Positions 51,701 through 61,484 of a DNA stretch of 64,000 bases are shown in pieces. Source of the DNA: Armatimonadota bacterium. Lineage in GTDB: Bacteria; Armatimonadota; Fimbriimonadia; Fimbriimonadales; Fimbriimonadaceae. The notes under the pieces are model-generated. The model searched no databases, was not told the DNA's origin, and worked only from the letters and a program-made list of their open reading frames with translations. The translations under genes were made by a program, and so were the position numbers. The stretch is taken from contig WGMG01000006.1 of NCBI GenBank assembly GCA_016125185.1, forward strand, positions 1,116,001 to 1,180,000, read 5' to 3'. The stretch's first letter is position 1, and every line of letters starts with the position of its first letter.

Positions 51701-53500
51701 CATCATCGTCAGGGCGTAGTTACCAAGAACGATGTCCTGCACCGGCGCACAGGTCGGACGTCCGTCCGACGGCGTGAACAGGTTCTGGGTCGAGAGCATG
51801 AGGACTCGGGCTTCGGCCTGAGCTTCGGCAGACAGCGGAACGTGAACGGCCATCTGGTCGCCGTCAAAGTCCGCGTTGTACATGTTACAAACCAGCGGGT
51901 GAACCTGGATCGCCTTACCGTCCACGAGGATCGGCTCGAACGCCTGGATACCCAGTCGGTGCAGGGTTGGAGCGCGGTTCAGAAGTACCGGGTGCTCCTT
52001 GATGACCTCTTCCAGACCGTCCCAAACTGCCGGGTGCATTCGGTCGATCATTCGCTTGGCCGTCTTGATGTTCTGCGTGATGCGCTTTTCGACCAGCGTC
52101 TTCATGACGAACGGCTTGAACAGCTCGAGCGCCATTTCCTTCGGAATGCCGCACTGGTGCAGTTTGAGGTGAGGACCGACGACGATAACCGATCGACCAG
52201 AGTAGTCGACGCGCTTACCGAGCAGGTTCTTTCGGAATCGTCCTTCCTTACCCTTGAGCATGTCGCTGAGCGACTTGAGCGGTCGGGCGTTGGAGCCAAC
52301 AACCGGTCGTGCGCGGCGGCCATTGTCGATGAGGGCATCGACGGCTTCCTGCAGAAGTCGCTTTTCGTGGTTGATGATCGATTCCGGTGCGTGAATCTCG
52401 ATGATCTTCTTCAACCGGTTGTTTCGGTTGATGATTCGTCGATAGAGATCGTTAAGGTCCGACGTGGCGAAGCGGCCACCGTCGAGCTGGACCATCGGGC
52501 GAAGCTCCGGCGAGATGACCGGGATCACGTCCTGGATCATCCAATCCGGTCGGCTCTTGGAGCCGATCAGGGCTTCGACGACTTCCAGTCGCTTGATAGC
52601 GCGGGCTCGTCGTTGGCTGGTGGTCATGACGATCTCCTGTCGGAGTTCGCGAGCCAGCTTTTCGAGTTCGACTCGGTGCAGGAGTTCCTTGATCGCTTCG
52701 GCGCCGATGTTGGCGCGAACGAGCGGTCGAAGGTCGCGCTCCATGCGCATACCGACGCTGTCCAACAGCTTGGAAACGGCTCGGTACTTGTCTTCGTCGA
52801 TGAGCTGGTTCTTCTCCAGCTTGCCGAGGATTTCGACAGCGATATCGAGGTCCTTCAGTCGGTCGTCGGCGTCTCGGTATTCGGCCTTAATTCGGTCGTT
52901 AACTGCCTTCGATCGCTCGCGAACGTAGCCCTCGTCGTATTCGTCGCCGTTGTTCTTCAGGTCTTCGGCGAGGCGGGAAAGAGACTCCTCTTCCAGTTCG
53001 CGCATGCCAAGCTGAAGGTGCATCTTTTCGACTTCGACGGCCTTACGGATTTCCGGGAGGAGCTCCTGGATTTGGTCCTGGTCGATGTCGATGATGATGA
53101 AGCTGGCAAAGTAGATGACCTTTTCGAGGAGCCTCGGCGAAATGTCGAGGATCAGCGATAGGGGCGACGGAACACCCTTGAGGTACCAAATGTGGCAGAT
53201 CGGCGCGGCAAGTTCGACGTGGCCCATTCGCTCGCGTCGTACCTTGCTTCGCGTGACTTCCACGCCGCATCGCTCGCAAACGATGCCTTTGTACTTAATC
53301 TTCTTGTAGCGCCCGCAAGAACACTCCCAGTCCTTAACCGGACCGAAAATCTTCTCGCAGAACAAGCCGTCTCGCTCCGGCTTGAAAGTGCGGTAATTGA
53401 TCGTCTCCGGCTTTTTGACTTCGCCATGAGACCACGCCATCACGTCTTCCGGACTGGCGATACCAATTTTGATTTTGTCGAACAGACTTACTGCTGCCAT
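48773..53500 (-). CDS. rpoC: DNA-directed RNA polymerase subunit beta'
   Basis: This is the 1575-residue beta' subunit of RNA polymerase. The N-terminal zinc site is C60/C62/C75/C78 ([20 protein letters not shown]), the catalytic magnesium loop is NADFDGDQM (542-550), and the second zinc site ends CSHCYG. The trigger-loop and bridge-helix region ([20 protein letters not shown]) is present. It is longer than E. coli RpoC (1407); the excess includes the segment between the active-site region and the bridge helix (about residues 605-700, [20 protein letters not shown]) and the C-terminal half. It follows rpoB with an 84-nt gap. Confidence 0.99.
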   Translation of the reverse strand: MAAVSLFDKIKIGIASPEDVMAWSHGEVKKPETINYRTFKPERDGLFCEKIFGPVKDWECSCGRYKKIKYKGIVCERCGVEVTRSKVRRERMGHVELAAPICHIWYLKGVPSPLSLILDISPRLLEKVIYFASFIIIDIDQDQIQELLPEIRKAVEVEKMHLQLGMRELEEESLSRLAEDLKNNGDEYDEGYVRERSKAVNDRIKAEYRDADDRLKDLDIAVEILGKLEKNQLIDEDKYRAVSKLLDSVGMRMERDLRPLVRANIGAEAIKELLHRVELEKLARELRQEIVMTTSQRRARAIKRLEVVEALIGSKSRPDWMIQDVIPVISPELRPMVQLDGGRFATSDLNDLYRRIINRNNRLKKIIEIHAPESIINHEKRLLQEAVDALIDNGRRARPVVGSNARPLKSLSDMLKGKEGRFRKNLLGKRVDYSGRSVIVVGPHLKLHQCGIPKEMALELFKPFVMKTLVEKRITQNIKTAKRMIDRMHPAVWDGLEEVIKEHPVLLNRAPTLHRLGIQAFEPILVDGKAIQVHPLVCNMYNADFDGDQMAVHVPLSAEAQAEARVLMLSTQNLFTPSDGRPTCAPVQDIVLGNYALTMMSREGKAKLEAKAEAHKKNAEKNPAPFVYSCPDEVIFNFESPGVEERIGINDPVMVRLRRPVFRPDSEVAFRDTATGQEYHKVVTTDDEGKEFEELQPYEMEWEEVVRAITPGQLIFHAVLPWPLKFSDAYVNVELSKKALADMILVIHKRAGIGATIKFLDDMKDSGFKWATKYGLTVAITDMDPPERRDEILKDADDKSNKVLAQFRRGMLAFNEMQSTLVRLWQETYNVIGEEIVKGLTQFNPLSITTVSGARGSIKQLAQLSGMRGLMLNQFNETIYELPVKNSFHRGLSMLEYFVTTHGARKGLADTALRTADAGYLTRRLCDVAQDVIVKADDCGTTEGMTAHRIVLMGEAIESLGDRIHDRLALSVITDPDSGEALTTFQEPISKEVSGRVNQIEKKFYAEIDGAKDDKAKDKIYTKYRGFGFEITDHGLLAMKVRSPLYCVLEQGVCSHCYGIDLSTNKLVEVGVSVGIIAAQSIGEPGTQLTMRTFHTGGVAGSATIARTNQYKTGKFIRQFMEDFASATDTDLKAFDPTKLLETQEAIVRSLFKNQETAPLTINNVEEIEDPKLKKRAERASKAAQKAADKSDSDSRKMWEKSRKTFFYSWTGESSGIVRVEEIFEARRQPRGKAIICPVSGIVKEIKESSFGRFVVIEAEVPVTAPIKDAYISDVQSWPSDNTGTYKNGLHKVVGQKLTTAMVASLRKADVEHVNIIYPILVPPLGKLPVEKGNKVIKGDPLTEGPRDPHEVLELAGAAAVHEYFVENLQSVYKSQGVDINDKHVEVIIRQMMRKRQVKEPGDTPFLPGQIVDRFAFQRANERVREKLHSGTKIKYVDPISGENVERDPKEATANWILLGITEASLATDSFLSAASFQKTTRVLTEAAVRGKRDHLIGLKENVILGRLIPSGTGVKQYREIDVNVQRGSWAEQSLQALVESEDIDFDEEFESLNFPSLSDMAADEDGFEGLNDEI

Positions 53501-53584
53501 TTCTTACCTTTGTTAATAATTCCCTTTCGTTGTTAACTGTCCGAATGTTGGGCCCTCTCGCCGTTGAACGGGCCCAAGAAAGAT

Positions 53585-56500
53585 TTAGTTGAAGAATCCG
53601 ACGGATCGGGCGAGTCGCATGTCGTCGCCGCCACCGAGTTCATCGAGATCCTTGAGCGGAAGCTCCTTGTTGTTCGCATCCTCGACGCTGACCTTGAGGC
53701 CAAGCGATCGAAGCTCGTTGACAAGAATCTTGAACGACTCCGGAATACCGGGTTCGGCCAAGCTTTCGCCCTTGACGATGCTCTCGTAGGCTCGGACGCG
53801 TCCCATGACGTCGTCCGACTTGATCGTAAGAAGTTCCTGAAGCGTGTAGGCCGCGCCATAGGCTTCCAGGGCCCACACTTCCATTTCACCAAATCGCTGG
53901 CCACCAAACTGTGCCTTACCACCCAGAGGCTGCTGGGTAACGAGTGAGTATGGGCCAATGGATCGGGCGTGGATCTTTTCGTCGACCAAGTGCTCCAGCT
54001 TCAACATGTAGATCATTCCGACCGTGATGTTGTTCGGGACCGTGTCGCCGGTGAGACCGTCGCGGATGGTCGACTTACAGGTGTTGGGATCGAAGCCAGA
54101 ACGCTTGAACACGTTGCCTTCGAGGTTCGCCAGCATCTGCTTGTAGTGGTCGTCCTTCGCCTTGTGCGGTTTCTCGTCGATTTCGAGTTCCAGGTCTTCC
54201 GGAACGAACTCGTCGATATCGACTTCCATGAGTTCGCCCACTGGCTTGACCGGGCCGACGGCGAGGATTCGCGAAATGCGCTCCAAACCGTTCGTGCCGA
54301 GCTCGCGGAACTTGGTTTCGACCTTACCGAGCATCGCTTCCAGATTGTCGTCCTTCTCGAAGCTGACGTTGAGGAGCAGTTCGCTCTTCACGTAGGCTTC
54401 CAGGGCTTGGCGTCGGAAGTGCTCGGCCAGTCGCTCCATCTCTTCGAGAACTTCGTGCTCGGTCGCGCCTTGGAAGGCAGGGCACTTGTACTCGATTCCG
54501 AGGTGCTTACCGGCGTAGCCGAGGTGCGTTTCCAGAATCTGACCGATGTTCATTCGGCTCGGAACACCGAGCGGGTTCAGAACGATGTCCACCGACGTAC
54601 CGTCTGCAAGGAACGGCATGTCTTCGACGGCCAGAACTCGGGAGATAACACCCTTGTTTCCGTGTCGTCCGGCCATCTTGTCGCCAACCATCAGCTTTCG
54701 CTTCTGGGCCACGTAGACCTGAACCGTCATGTTCGTTCCCGCTGGCAGTTCGTCCCCGGGGATTTGGAGCAGAGGCTCTTCCGTTCGGTCGCAGATCAGG
54801 CGATCGCGCTTCTTGGATTCCTTATAAACGTAGTTGATCGACGGCGACAGGTACTTGTAGCGGCTGAAGACTTTGACGTCCACGACCGTTCCCTTTTCGC
54901 CGTGCGGCAGTCGGAGCGAGACGTCGCGCGTCTCCTCCGCCTTCTTACCGAAGATCGCAATGATCAGCCGCTCTTCGGCGGTCATTTCGACCTGACCCTT
55001 CGGAGCGACCTTACCAACCAGAATGTCTTCCGGTCGAACTTCGGCACCGATGCGGATGATTCCGTTCTCGTCGAGGTCCTTCAGAGCATCCTCGCCGACG
55101 TTTGGAATGTCGCGAGTGACTTCTTCCGGTCCAAGCTTGGTATCGACTGCTTCGGTTTCGTACCGCTCGATGTGGATCGACGTGTACACGTCGTCCTTCA
55201 CCATTCGCTCGGAGATCAGGATCGCGTCTTCGTAGTTGTAACCGTTCCACGGCATGAACGCGACCAGCACGTTCTTACCGAGGGCCAGTTCAGCCTTGTC
55301 AACACACGGGCCATCGGCGAGCGGATCGCCCTTCAGCACGCGCTGGCCAAGGGCCACCACCGGTCGCTGAGTGAAACAAGTCGACTTATTCGACTGCACC
55401 ATGTGCAGCAGGTTGTACGACTCGGCCCCACCATCGTCTCGTCGGATGACGATCTCTTGCGAGGTGACGCTTTCGATGACGCCGTCGTTGAAGGCAACGA
55501 CCGCCGCGCCGGAGTCAACCGCCGCAACTCGCTCGTAGCCGGTGCCGACCAACGGCTTGTCGCCGCGAAGGCAAGGAACCGCCTGTCGCTGCATGTTTGC
55601 GCCCATCAGAGCGCGGTTCGCGTCGTCGTTCTCAAGGAACGGGATCAGCGAGGTCGCGACCGAGATGATCTGCGAAGGAGCAACGTCGATAAAGTGGATT
55701 TGGGCTCGCGGGACCGTCGGGTAGCTCGCTCCCTGAAGTACGCCACCAGCGCATCGAACCTGGATTCGCTCTTCAAGGAAGAGTCCGTTCTCGTCGGTTC
55801 GCGTGTCAGCCGGAGCAACGAGGATTCCCGTTTCTTCCTGCGCCGTCATGTAGACGACTTCTTCCGTCACGTGGCCTTCTTTGACGACTCGGTACGGCGT
55901 CATGATGAAGCCGAACTCGTCGACACGAGCATGGGACGTGAGCTGGGAGATCAGACCGATGTTCGGACCTTCTGGCGTCTCGATCGGACAGATTCGACCG
56001 TAGTGCGAACGGTGGACGTCGCGAACTTCCAGCTTGGCGCTGGTTCGCTGGAGACCACCCGGGCCAAGGGACGAGAGACGCCGCTTGTTGGTGATTTCCG
56101 ACAGCGGGTTCGTCTGGTCCATAAAGGTTGAAAGCTGGTTGCTGCTGAAGAAGCTTTTGATCGACGCGCTGATCGGCTTAACCGAAAGAATGATGCCCGG
56201 CAGGAGGTTCTCCTGGTCGGTCGAGGTCATTCGTTCGCGGGCGACCTTCTCCATTCGGACGAAGCCGAGTCGAAGCTGGCTCTGCAGAAGCTCGCCAACG
56301 GATCGGACGCGCTTGTTCTTCAGGTCGTCGATATCGTCGCGCTCCGCTTCGCGGTTCACGTACGGCTCCATGGCCAGCATCATGTGCGCCAGGTCTTCGG
56401 CCGTCAGGTTGCGGACGTTCAGCGGGATGTCAAGACCGAGCTTCTGGTTAAGGAAGCGTCGTCCGACCTTGCCGAGATCGTAGCGGCGGACATCGAAGAA

Positions 56501-57634
56501 CAGACCGTAAACGAGTTGCTTAGCGGCATCTTCGTTGGCGGCTTCACCCGGTCGCATCCGCTTATAGATGTCCAGAAGAGCTTCGCGGCTGTTGGCGGTC
56601 GAATCGGCGTCAAGCGTTGCTTCGACGAGCGGCGAGACGTGCGTCAGGTTGATGCTCGCAAGCGCCATCGACTCGATCTTCTTGGCCGTAGCCTGCTCGA
56701 TCTTCTGACCAGCGGCGATCACGAGTTCTTCGCCATCCATGATATCGGCGATCACTCGCTTACCGACGAGATCGTCAGCCGTTGGATTCTCAAGCGTGAT
56801 TTCTCGCGACAGAGCGGCGAGGATTTCCTCGTTGGTGCTCAGCGGCGTGACCGTGAAGACTTGGATCGCCTTCTGATCGTCATCCAATCCGGCGATGACT
56901 TCGGCGGTGATCAACGTGTTGACATCGAGCACGACTTCGCCGGTCGAGGCATCGATGGCCTTCTCGACCGTCTTCTTACCGAGTGCTTCGCCAAGCTTTC
57001 GCTTTCGCGCGCCGCGGCCGTCGGTCTTCATGTTGCCCTGGTCGTCGACCATGTAGAACGAGTAGAGGGCTTTGACCAGCTGAGTGATCGGAAGCTTCTT
57101 GGTCTGCGAAATTTGGGTTCGAACGACAAAGTTCGCGTCGGATTCGACTTCCAACCACGGACCTTCGTTCGGGATCACGCGGGCCGAAACGACGACCTGC
57201 ATGGAGGAATCGACGCCTTCCTCGAAGTAGAGGCCAGGGGATCGACTAAGCTGGGAAACGATGACACGCTCGCGGCCGTTGATAATGAACGTGCCCTTGT
57301 CGGTCATCAGCGGAAGGTCGCCGAGGTAAACCTCGGACTCGATCACTTCGCGGTCTTTTCCGCCGAAGCGAACGATGCCCTTGATCGGCGCTTCAAACGT
57401 GATATCTCGGTCGCGGCACTCCTGAATGGAGTACTTGGGTTCACCCAACGAAAAGCTGACGAGCTCGATGAAATTTGTTTGGGTGAAGTCATAGATTGGG
57501 CTGAATGTCCGGAACAACTCAGGCAAACCCTCTTCGAGAAACCAGCGGTAAGAATTAAGCTGTAGTTCAATCAGGTTTGGTACTTCGATGTGACGGTGAA
57601 TTCGCTTGGAGGACGCGTGAATAACTCTCATCAA
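53585..57634 (-). CDS. rpoB: DNA-directed RNA polymerase subunit beta
   Basis: This 1349-residue beta subunit has all the usual landmarks: the rifampicin-region motif [40 protein letters not shown] and [20 protein letters not shown], and the C-terminal [20 protein letters not shown] and [18 protein letters not shown]. Length is near the E. coli value, with an inserted segment of about 150 residues in the N-terminal half (about 230-390, starting [18 protein letters not shown]). The start ATG has GGAG 6 nt upstream. rplJ-rplL are not adjacent; three small membrane-protein genes lie upstream instead. Confidence 0.99.
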   Translation of the reverse strand: MMRVIHASSKRIHRHIEVPNLIELQLNSYRWFLEEGLPELFRTFSPIYDFTQTNFIELVSFSLGEPKYSIQECRDRDITFEAPIKGIVRFGGKDREVIESEVYLGDLPLMTDKGTFIINGRERVIVSQLSRSPGLYFEEGVDSSMQVVVSARVIPNEGPWLEVESDANFVVRTQISQTKKLPITQLVKALYSFYMVDDQGNMKTDGRGARKRKLGEALGKKTVEKAIDASTGEVVLDVNTLITAEVIAGLDDDQKAIQVFTVTPLSTNEEILAALSREITLENPTADDLVGKRVIADIMDGEELVIAAGQKIEQATAKKIESMALASINLTHVSPLVEATLDADSTANSREALLDIYKRMRPGEAANEDAAKQLVYGLFFDVRRYDLGKVGRRFLNQKLGLDIPLNVRNLTAEDLAHMMLAMEPYVNREAERDDIDDLKNKRVRSVGELLQSQLRLGFVRMEKVARERMTSTDQENLLPGIILSVKPISASIKSFFSSNQLSTFMDQTNPLSEITNKRRLSSLGPGGLQRTSAKLEVRDVHRSHYGRICPIETPEGPNIGLISQLTSHARVDEFGFIMTPYRVVKEGHVTEEVVYMTAQEETGILVAPADTRTDENGLFLEERIQVRCAGGVLQGASYPTVPRAQIHFIDVAPSQIISVATSLIPFLENDDANRALMGANMQRQAVPCLRGDKPLVGTGYERVAAVDSGAAVVAFNDGVIESVTSQEIVIRRDDGGAESYNLLHMVQSNKSTCFTQRPVVALGQRVLKGDPLADGPCVDKAELALGKNVLVAFMPWNGYNYEDAILISERMVKDDVYTSIHIERYETEAVDTKLGPEEVTRDIPNVGEDALKDLDENGIIRIGAEVRPEDILVGKVAPKGQVEMTAEERLIIAIFGKKAEETRDVSLRLPHGEKGTVVDVKVFSRYKYLSPSINYVYKESKKRDRLICDRTEEPLLQIPGDELPAGTNMTVQVYVAQKRKLMVGDKMAGRHGNKGVISRVLAVEDMPFLADGTSVDIVLNPLGVPSRMNIGQILETHLGYAGKHLGIEYKCPAFQGATEHEVLEEMERLAEHFRRQALEAYVKSELLLNVSFEKDDNLEAMLGKVETKFRELGTNGLERISRILAVGPVKPVGELMEVDIDEFVPEDLELEIDEKPHKAKDDHYKQMLANLEGNVFKRSGFDPNTCKSTIRDGLTGDTVPNNITVGMIYMLKLEHLVDEKIHARSIGPYSLVTQQPLGGKAQFGGQRFGEMEVWALEAYGAAYTLQELLTIKSDDVMGRVRAYESIVKGESLAEPGIPESFKILVNELRSLGLKVSVEDANNKELPLKDLDELGGGDDMRLARSVGFFN

Positions 57635-57721
57635 AACTCCAGGGGTAATCCGAGGAACATACAGTCTATCCCCTGGCGCCGCTATTTCACAACGCTTTGA
57701 ACCGCCAATATTGAGTTTTCT

Positions 57722-57994
57722 TTAAGAATTCTCAGTTATTCTCGCTTGGACGTTATTCGATGACCGAATGTCGTCCCGTAAATTGTCTATCGCGATTGCC
57801 TGCTGGTGCATCAATTCGCGAAGCTGTCGCACTTCCTCTCGCAGTTCCGAGGTGTCGTTCTGCACCTGCGGAAGATTGCCCTGACTGTGGATCAATTGTG
57901 TCATCTGAGCTTGATGTCTTGTCAAGATTTTGATGACCGGAATGCTGAGGGCCGCAATCGGCACCAAGATTCCTGCCATGTCACCCAAGCTCAT
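57722..57994 (-). CDS. Small membrane-anchored coiled-coil protein, paralogue 3
   Basis: This 90-residue protein has a membrane helix (about residues 6-24, GILVPIAALSIPVIKILTRH), then HQAQMTQLIH and a coiled-coil tail (ELREEVRQLRELMHQQAIAI, DNLRDDIRS). It shares with its two neighbours the core IPxxxILTxHQxxMxxLxH and the DNLxDxxxSxxNxQxRI tail. No known family recognised; PspB-like envelope-stress proteins have a similar size and layout but no matching motif. Last of three head-to-tail genes in front of rpoB. Confidence 0.7.
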   Translation of the reverse strand: MSLGDMAGILVPIAALSIPVIKILTRHQAQMTQLIHSQGNLPQVQNDTSELREEVRQLRELMHQQAIAIDNLRDDIRSSNNVQARITENS

Positions 57995-58063
57995 TTGTGC
58001 ACCCCTATTGTATCGCGGAAATGGTGGCGGAACGACCTTTTTGTCCCGAAAAGAAGGGATCGA

Positions 58064-58357
58064 CTACTGGTCAACACGGATTCTGTCCTGGACATTTTGG
58101 CCGGATCGGACCTCATCTTTGAGGTTGTCGACGGAGATGGTAAGCGCGGAGACCGTGTGTTGAAGATTGGCGATTTGTCGGCGAAGTTCGTCGATTTCGG
58201 CGCTGGGAAGACTGCTCTCCCTGCTGCCGTGCATCAGTTCCGCCATTTTCCGCTGGTGACTGGTGAGGATCGCCACAATCGGAATCATGAAGATGATGAT
58301 GGGGACCATCAGCGCCATTTGCCATGGCTCGATGCCCGCGATTGGAATCAATTGCAT
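58064..58357 (-). CDS. Small membrane-anchored coiled-coil protein, paralogue 2
   Basis: This 97-residue protein has the hydrophobic helix MALMVPIIIFMIPIVAILTS, the shared HQRKMAELMHG junction, and a coiled coil (EIDELRRQIANLQHTVSALT, DNLKDEVRSGQNVQDRIR). It lies 2 nt after the upstream paralogue, so the two are almost certainly cotranscribed. Function unknown. Confidence 0.7.
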   Translation of the reverse strand: MQLIPIAGIEPWQMALMVPIIIFMIPIVAILTSHQRKMAELMHGSRESSLPSAEIDELRRQIANLQHTVSALTISVDNLKDEVRSGQNVQDRIRVDQ

Positions 58358-58359
58358 CG

Positions 58360-58725
58360 CTATTCTCCTACCTTCATGCGATTTTGCAGGTCAGACTGTC
58401 GGTTCAACCGGTCATTCATATTGTCAATATTAATCGCAAGCGACGAGACCATTTCCCTTAATTGTTGAACATCTTGGCGCAGGGCGTAGATGTCGTTGCT
58501 CTGGGATTGGGAAAAACCGTGCGAGCCAGGAAGGTTCCCCAGATTCCCTTGTTGAAGGGGATTTCCCTGTGGAAACTGCCCGTCGTTGCGCATCAGCATC
58601 GCCATTTTTTGCTGGTGCTTCGTCAAAATCGCAACAATTGGAATCATCAGGAAGAAGACGGTCGCAATTAACGGAATGACCTCTTCCGGAAAACTCGCAA
58701 TCGGCAGCACACTTGAACTCACCAT
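58360..58725 (-). CDS. Small membrane-anchored coiled-coil protein, paralogue 1
   Basis: This is the longest of the three, 121 residues. An N-terminal helix (VIPLIATVFFLMIPIVAILT) is followed by KHQQKMAMLMRN, a Gln/Gly/Asn-rich linker (PQGNPLQQGNLGNLPGSHGF) absent in the others, and the coiled coil (DIYALRQDVQQLREMVSSLA, DNMNDRLNRQSDLQNRMK). First gene of the trio. The expected topology is N-out or N-in with the coiled coil in one compartment; no partner can be named. Confidence 0.7.
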   Translation of the reverse strand: MVSSSVLPIASFPEEVIPLIATVFFLMIPIVAILTKHQQKMAMLMRNDGQFPQGNPLQQGNLGNLPGSHGFSQSQSNDIYALRQDVQQLREMVSSLAINIDNMNDRLNRQSDLQNRMKVGE

Positions 58726-58767
58726 ATTCGTTTAACTACCCTCCTCTTCGAGGTTTGGTTTCAAGCC

Positions 58768-59373
58768 CTAATCAATTCGTCCTTTCGTCGAATTACCACT
58801 TCGGCGCTCCGCTTTTCGGGTTGCCTGCTCCAGCACACGGCCAAGGCCCTTAAAGATTGCCTCGATGATGTGATGGTCGTTTTCGCCTGAAATCTTTTTG
58901 ACGTGGATCGTGAAGCCAGCATTGGCCGAAAAGGCGCGCAGGAATTCCTTCACGTTCTCAGTCGCGAGTCCGCCAACGGTGTCGCGGGTGTAATGAACGT
59001 CGTAGAACAGGCCGCTTCGGCCGCTGATGTCGAGCGCGACCAAAACCAACGCCTCATCCATCACCATGTGGCACGAGCCGTACCTCTCGATCGGACCGCT
59101 GGACTCCAGCGCATCGCGAAAGGCTCGGCCAAGCACGATACCGGTGTCTTCCACCGTGTGATGGTCGTCGATATGCAGGTCGCCTTCGGCTTCGATCCCC
59201 ACATCGAACTGCCCGTGGTAGGCCATCAAGTGGAGCATGTGGTCGAAAAAGCCAATGCCAGTGGAAATATCCTGCTTCGTCCCGCCGTCGAGGTCGAGCA
59301 CGATATGGATGTTCGTCTCTTTCGTTTCGCGATCAACTTCGGCAAAACGCACGCCAGGGGCCGACTTACTCAT
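58768..59373 (-). CDS. hisB: Imidazoleglycerol-phosphate dehydratase
   Basis: HisB catalyses the sixth step of histidine synthesis, a manganese-dependent dehydration. The 201-residue protein has the two repeated metal-binding motifs: GFFDHMLHLMAYHGQFD with DDHHTVEDTGIVLG, and the C-terminal SGENDHHIIEAIFKGLGRVL. There is no N-terminal phosphatase domain, so it is the monofunctional type. The start is the ATG at 59373, next to an 18-bp palindrome. No other his gene lies nearby. Confidence 0.96.
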   Translation of the reverse strand: MSKSAPGVRFAEVDRETKETNIHIVLDLDGGTKQDISTGIGFFDHMLHLMAYHGQFDVGIEAEGDLHIDDHHTVEDTGIVLGRAFRDALESSGPIERYGSCHMVMDEALVLVALDISGRSGLFYDVHYTRDTVGGLATENVKEFLRAFSANAGFTIHVKKISGENDHHIIEAIFKGLGRVLEQATRKAERRSGNSTKGRID

Positions 59374-59374
59374 G

Positions 59375-59392
59375 GGTATGACATAACATACC
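59375..59392. promoter_or_regulatory. 18-bp palindrome at the hisB start
   Basis: GGTATG-ACATAA-CATACC lies one base from the hisB start codon, over the likely promoter. It could be an operator. No regulator is identified. Confidence 0.4.
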
Positions 59393-59436
59393 ACCGAAAG
59401 ATTGGATTCGTTTCCGTCGAAATGCGGTTCCGACAA

Positions 59437-59595
59437 AATTAAGATGGGGTCGCGACGATCAAGACCACGACCCCACAGGAGGTGCTAGAATCATCCGGCC
59501 ATCAAAGGCTGCAGCGCCTTCGTCTGCTAGACCATTCAGATTCAAGCCGCAAAGGCGGAAGGCTAAAGCATCGGAGCCAGGACGACTCACAAAGC
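59437..59595. other. Region between riboswitch and hisB, no gene seen
   Basis: Contains a possible hairpin (GGGGTCG with CGACCCC on the minus strand near 59450-59480) that might be part of the expression platform. It is followed by ATCTTAATTTTG, which is not a convincing T-run. A 32-codon minus-strand frame has no recognisable product. Confidence 0.4.
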
Positions 59596-59741
59596 ATTTC
59601 TTCTCTCGCACACCTACGGGGTTAGCTGACGGGTTCGGGCCAAGAGCTTCCCTAGAGTCCCAATTGACTCATTCACCCCAAAGTTTGGGTCCCCCGATGA
59701 AGACTCATTGCAAGTCTTCATTCGGCGTTGGCTTTGCAACC
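59596..59741 (-). ncRNA. Cyclic di-AMP riboswitch (ydaO-yuaA type)
   Basis: Read on the minus strand the sequence contains the conserved ydaO core in order: GGGGGACCC, TTTGGGGTGAAT, AGGGAAGCTCTTGG, and CCCGAACCCGTCAGCTAACC followed by CCGTAGG. A 5' hairpin (ATGAAGACT with AGTCTTCAT) precedes it. TATCAT (59753-59748) fits a -10 element with a start near 59741. Such RNAs bind c-di-AMP and usually turn off cell-wall hydrolase or potassium-transport genes. The next minus-strand gene is hisB, about 220 nt away, which is not a usual target, so this may be an orphan or a separate small RNA. Its ends are approximate. Confidence 0.85.
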
Positions 59742-59815
59742 ATTTCTATGATACACATCTTTCCCCATCGGCGTTCCGATTTTCGCCGAAAAATATCGGT
59801 AAAATTTGAAGCTAC

Positions 59816-60688
59816 ATGGCAGTCCTCGTCGACAAGAACACGAAGGTCATCGTCTGTGGGATGACTGGACGCGAAGGAGCTTTTCACACAGAACAAATGA
59901 TCGCCTACGGAACCAACGTTGTTGGTGGCGTCACTCCCGGAAAAGGAGGCCAGGAATTTCTTGGCAAACCGGTCTTCAATACCGTTCATGAAGCCGTCGA
60001 AGCCACAGGTGCAAACGCCTCGGTGATCTTCGTTCCGCCCCCCTTCGCTGCCGACTCGGTATTGGAATGCGAAGATGCCGGGCTTCCCTTCGTCACCCTC
60101 ATCACCGAAGGTATTCCGATTTCCGACATGACGCGCGTCGTCAACCGACTGCGGGCCAACGGCGTCACTCGTCTGCTGGGCGGCAACTGCGCCGGCATCA
60201 TCACTCCTGGCGAATGCAAAATGGGCATCATGCCGGGTCACATATTCGCTCCCGGCGACGTTGGTCTGGTTTCCCGCTCGGGCACCCTCACGTACGAAAT
60301 CGTTTGGGAACTGACGCGTGCTGGTCTCGGCCAGACGACTTGCGTCGGCATCGGCGGCGACCCGCTTCCGGGCACCCGCTTTGTCGAGGTCATGGAGATG
60401 TTCCAGAATGATCCTAAGACCAAGTCGGTTGTACTGGTCGGTGAGATCGGCGGCTCGGACGAGGAGACTGCGGCTGATTACATTCGCACCAAGATGACCA
60501 AGCCGGTCGTCGGCTTCATCTCGGGCCGGACGGCCCCTCCAGGAAAGCGAATGGGCCACGCCGGAGCAATTATTAGCGGCAAGATGGGAACGCCTCAGTC
60601 GAAGGTCGAAGCTCTGGAGGCAGCAAGGGTCCCGGTCGCCGATCGAACCTCGGACGTGCCGCATCTGCTGAAGAAGCTGATTTCGTAA
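59816..60688 (+). CDS. sucD: Succinyl-CoA synthetase alpha subunit
   Basis: This 290-residue subunit carries the CoA-binding domain and the phosphorylated histidine of the citric-acid-cycle enzyme that makes ATP or GTP from succinyl-CoA. Landmarks are [40 protein letters not shown], and the phosphohistidine loop KRMGHAGAI near residue 245. The partner sucC is not adjacent, which is unusual because the two normally form one operon. TAAAAT lies 10 nt before the ATG. Confidence 0.96.
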   Translation: MAVLVDKNTKVIVCGMTGREGAFHTEQMIAYGTNVVGGVTPGKGGQEFLGKPVFNTVHEAVEATGANASVIFVPPPFAADSVLECEDAGLPFVTLITEGIPISDMTRVVNRLRANGVTRLLGGNCAGIITPGECKMGIMPGHIFAPGDVGLVSRSGTLTYEIVWELTRAGLGQTTCVGIGGDPLPGTRFVEVMEMFQNDPKTKSVVLVGEIGGSDEETAADYIRTKMTKPVVGFISGRTAPPGKRMGHAGAIISGKMGTPQSKVEALEAARVPVADRTSDVPHLLKKLIS

Positions 60689-60699
60689 GGCTAATTGTT

Positions 60700-60907
60700 C
60701 CCCTCACCCGGTTCACAAAGTTCACCGGCCTCTCCATCCGGAGAGGCATCAATGCCTGACTCTTGCATTTGATCGACCTTGAGCAGCCACCTCTCAGAGT
60801 CCAGACGAAACATCATCGGTAAGACCAACTATTGCATGACGCCAGCTAGGATGCCTCGCCGGATGGAGAGGCCGGTGAATGAGCGTGCGAATGAACCGGG
60901 TGAGGGG
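60700..60907. repeat. 208-bp MITE-like element with perfect terminal inverted repeats
   Basis: The left outer arm CCCCTCACCCGGTTC (60700-60714) is the exact reverse complement of 60893-60907, and the 21 bases at 60721-60741 are the exact reverse complement of 60859-60879 (CCGGATGGAGAGG and following). The two arms are separated by 6 and 13 nt on either side. The middle 117 nt (60742-60858) has no gene. No target-site duplication is visible. The whole region 60689-60993 contains no protein gene. Confidence 0.75.
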
Positions 60908-60940
60908 TCGATTTCGCACTGCCACCAATGCGCCGGACCA

Positions 60941-60979
60941 AACAAAAAGAGCCTGGCAGTCGCTAGGCTCTTTTTGTTT
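60941..60979. terminator. Bidirectional terminator
   Basis: AACAAAAAGAGCC... pairs with ...GGCTCTTTTTGTT around a 9- to 11-nt loop (60941-60955 with 60964-60979), with A/T runs on both sides. It serves sucD-side and cytochrome-gene transcription. Confidence 0.75.
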
Positions 60980-60993
60980 ATGCAAGGCGCGGC

Positions 60994-61392
60994 TTAGTTG
61001 CCCGATCCGCCACCGTCGCCGTCTTTCTTCGGTTTCGGGAACGTCTTGTCTGCCCATTCAAGGAACGCTTTGCGCTCCGAATCCTTCATCGAGCCATTGC
61101 CCTTCGGCGGCATGTGACCCGCCTTCACTTCGCGGGCCGCCCGAGTCCAAAGCTTGGCGTTCTTCTTAGCGTCTTCCAGGCTCATCTTGTCAGGGAACGC
61201 CACCTTATGCTTGGCGTAGTCCTTGTTGTGGCAGGAGATACAGTTCGCCTTCACGATCGGAACGATGTCTTTCTGAAACTGGGCTTCGGCCTTCTTGTCG
61301 GCGTCCGTGTCTTGGGCGACCGAGAAGATCGGCATCAAGGCGAAAAGGGCCGCCGCTACGACGGAGAAAATGGGCAACAAGGATTTTCTCAT
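60994..61392 (-). CDS. Exported c-type cytochrome
   Basis: This 132-residue small cytochrome has a signal peptide (KSLLPIFSVVAAALFALMPI, cleaved near VAQ), the heme motif CISCH (about residues 50-54), and a likely distal methionine in GHMPPKGNG. The C-terminus is Gly-rich (KKDGDGGGSGN). It resembles the cytochrome domains found in PSCyt-type proteins. Start at the ATG 61392. Electron partner unknown. Confidence 0.85.
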   Translation of the reverse strand: MRKSLLPIFSVVAAALFALMPIFSVAQDTDADKKAEAQFQKDIVPIVKANCISCHNKDYAKHKVAFPDKMSLEDAKKNAKLWTRAAREVKAGHMPPKGNGSMKDSERKAFLEWADKTFPKPKKDGDGGGSGN

Positions 61393-61484
61393 TGGATTCA
61401 CTGACGAATAGATACGCAATTAGTTCACAAAACTGTATCAATGCATACAAAAAATGAGCCCGATGGTGGCGTCTCTTAAAGAAG

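Noticed and set aside
53969-56131. Long open frame on the plus strand opposite rpoB (720 codons)
   Set aside because: Antisense shadow of rpoB with the same biased composition. The same applies to the frames at 51461-53161 and 56384-57565.
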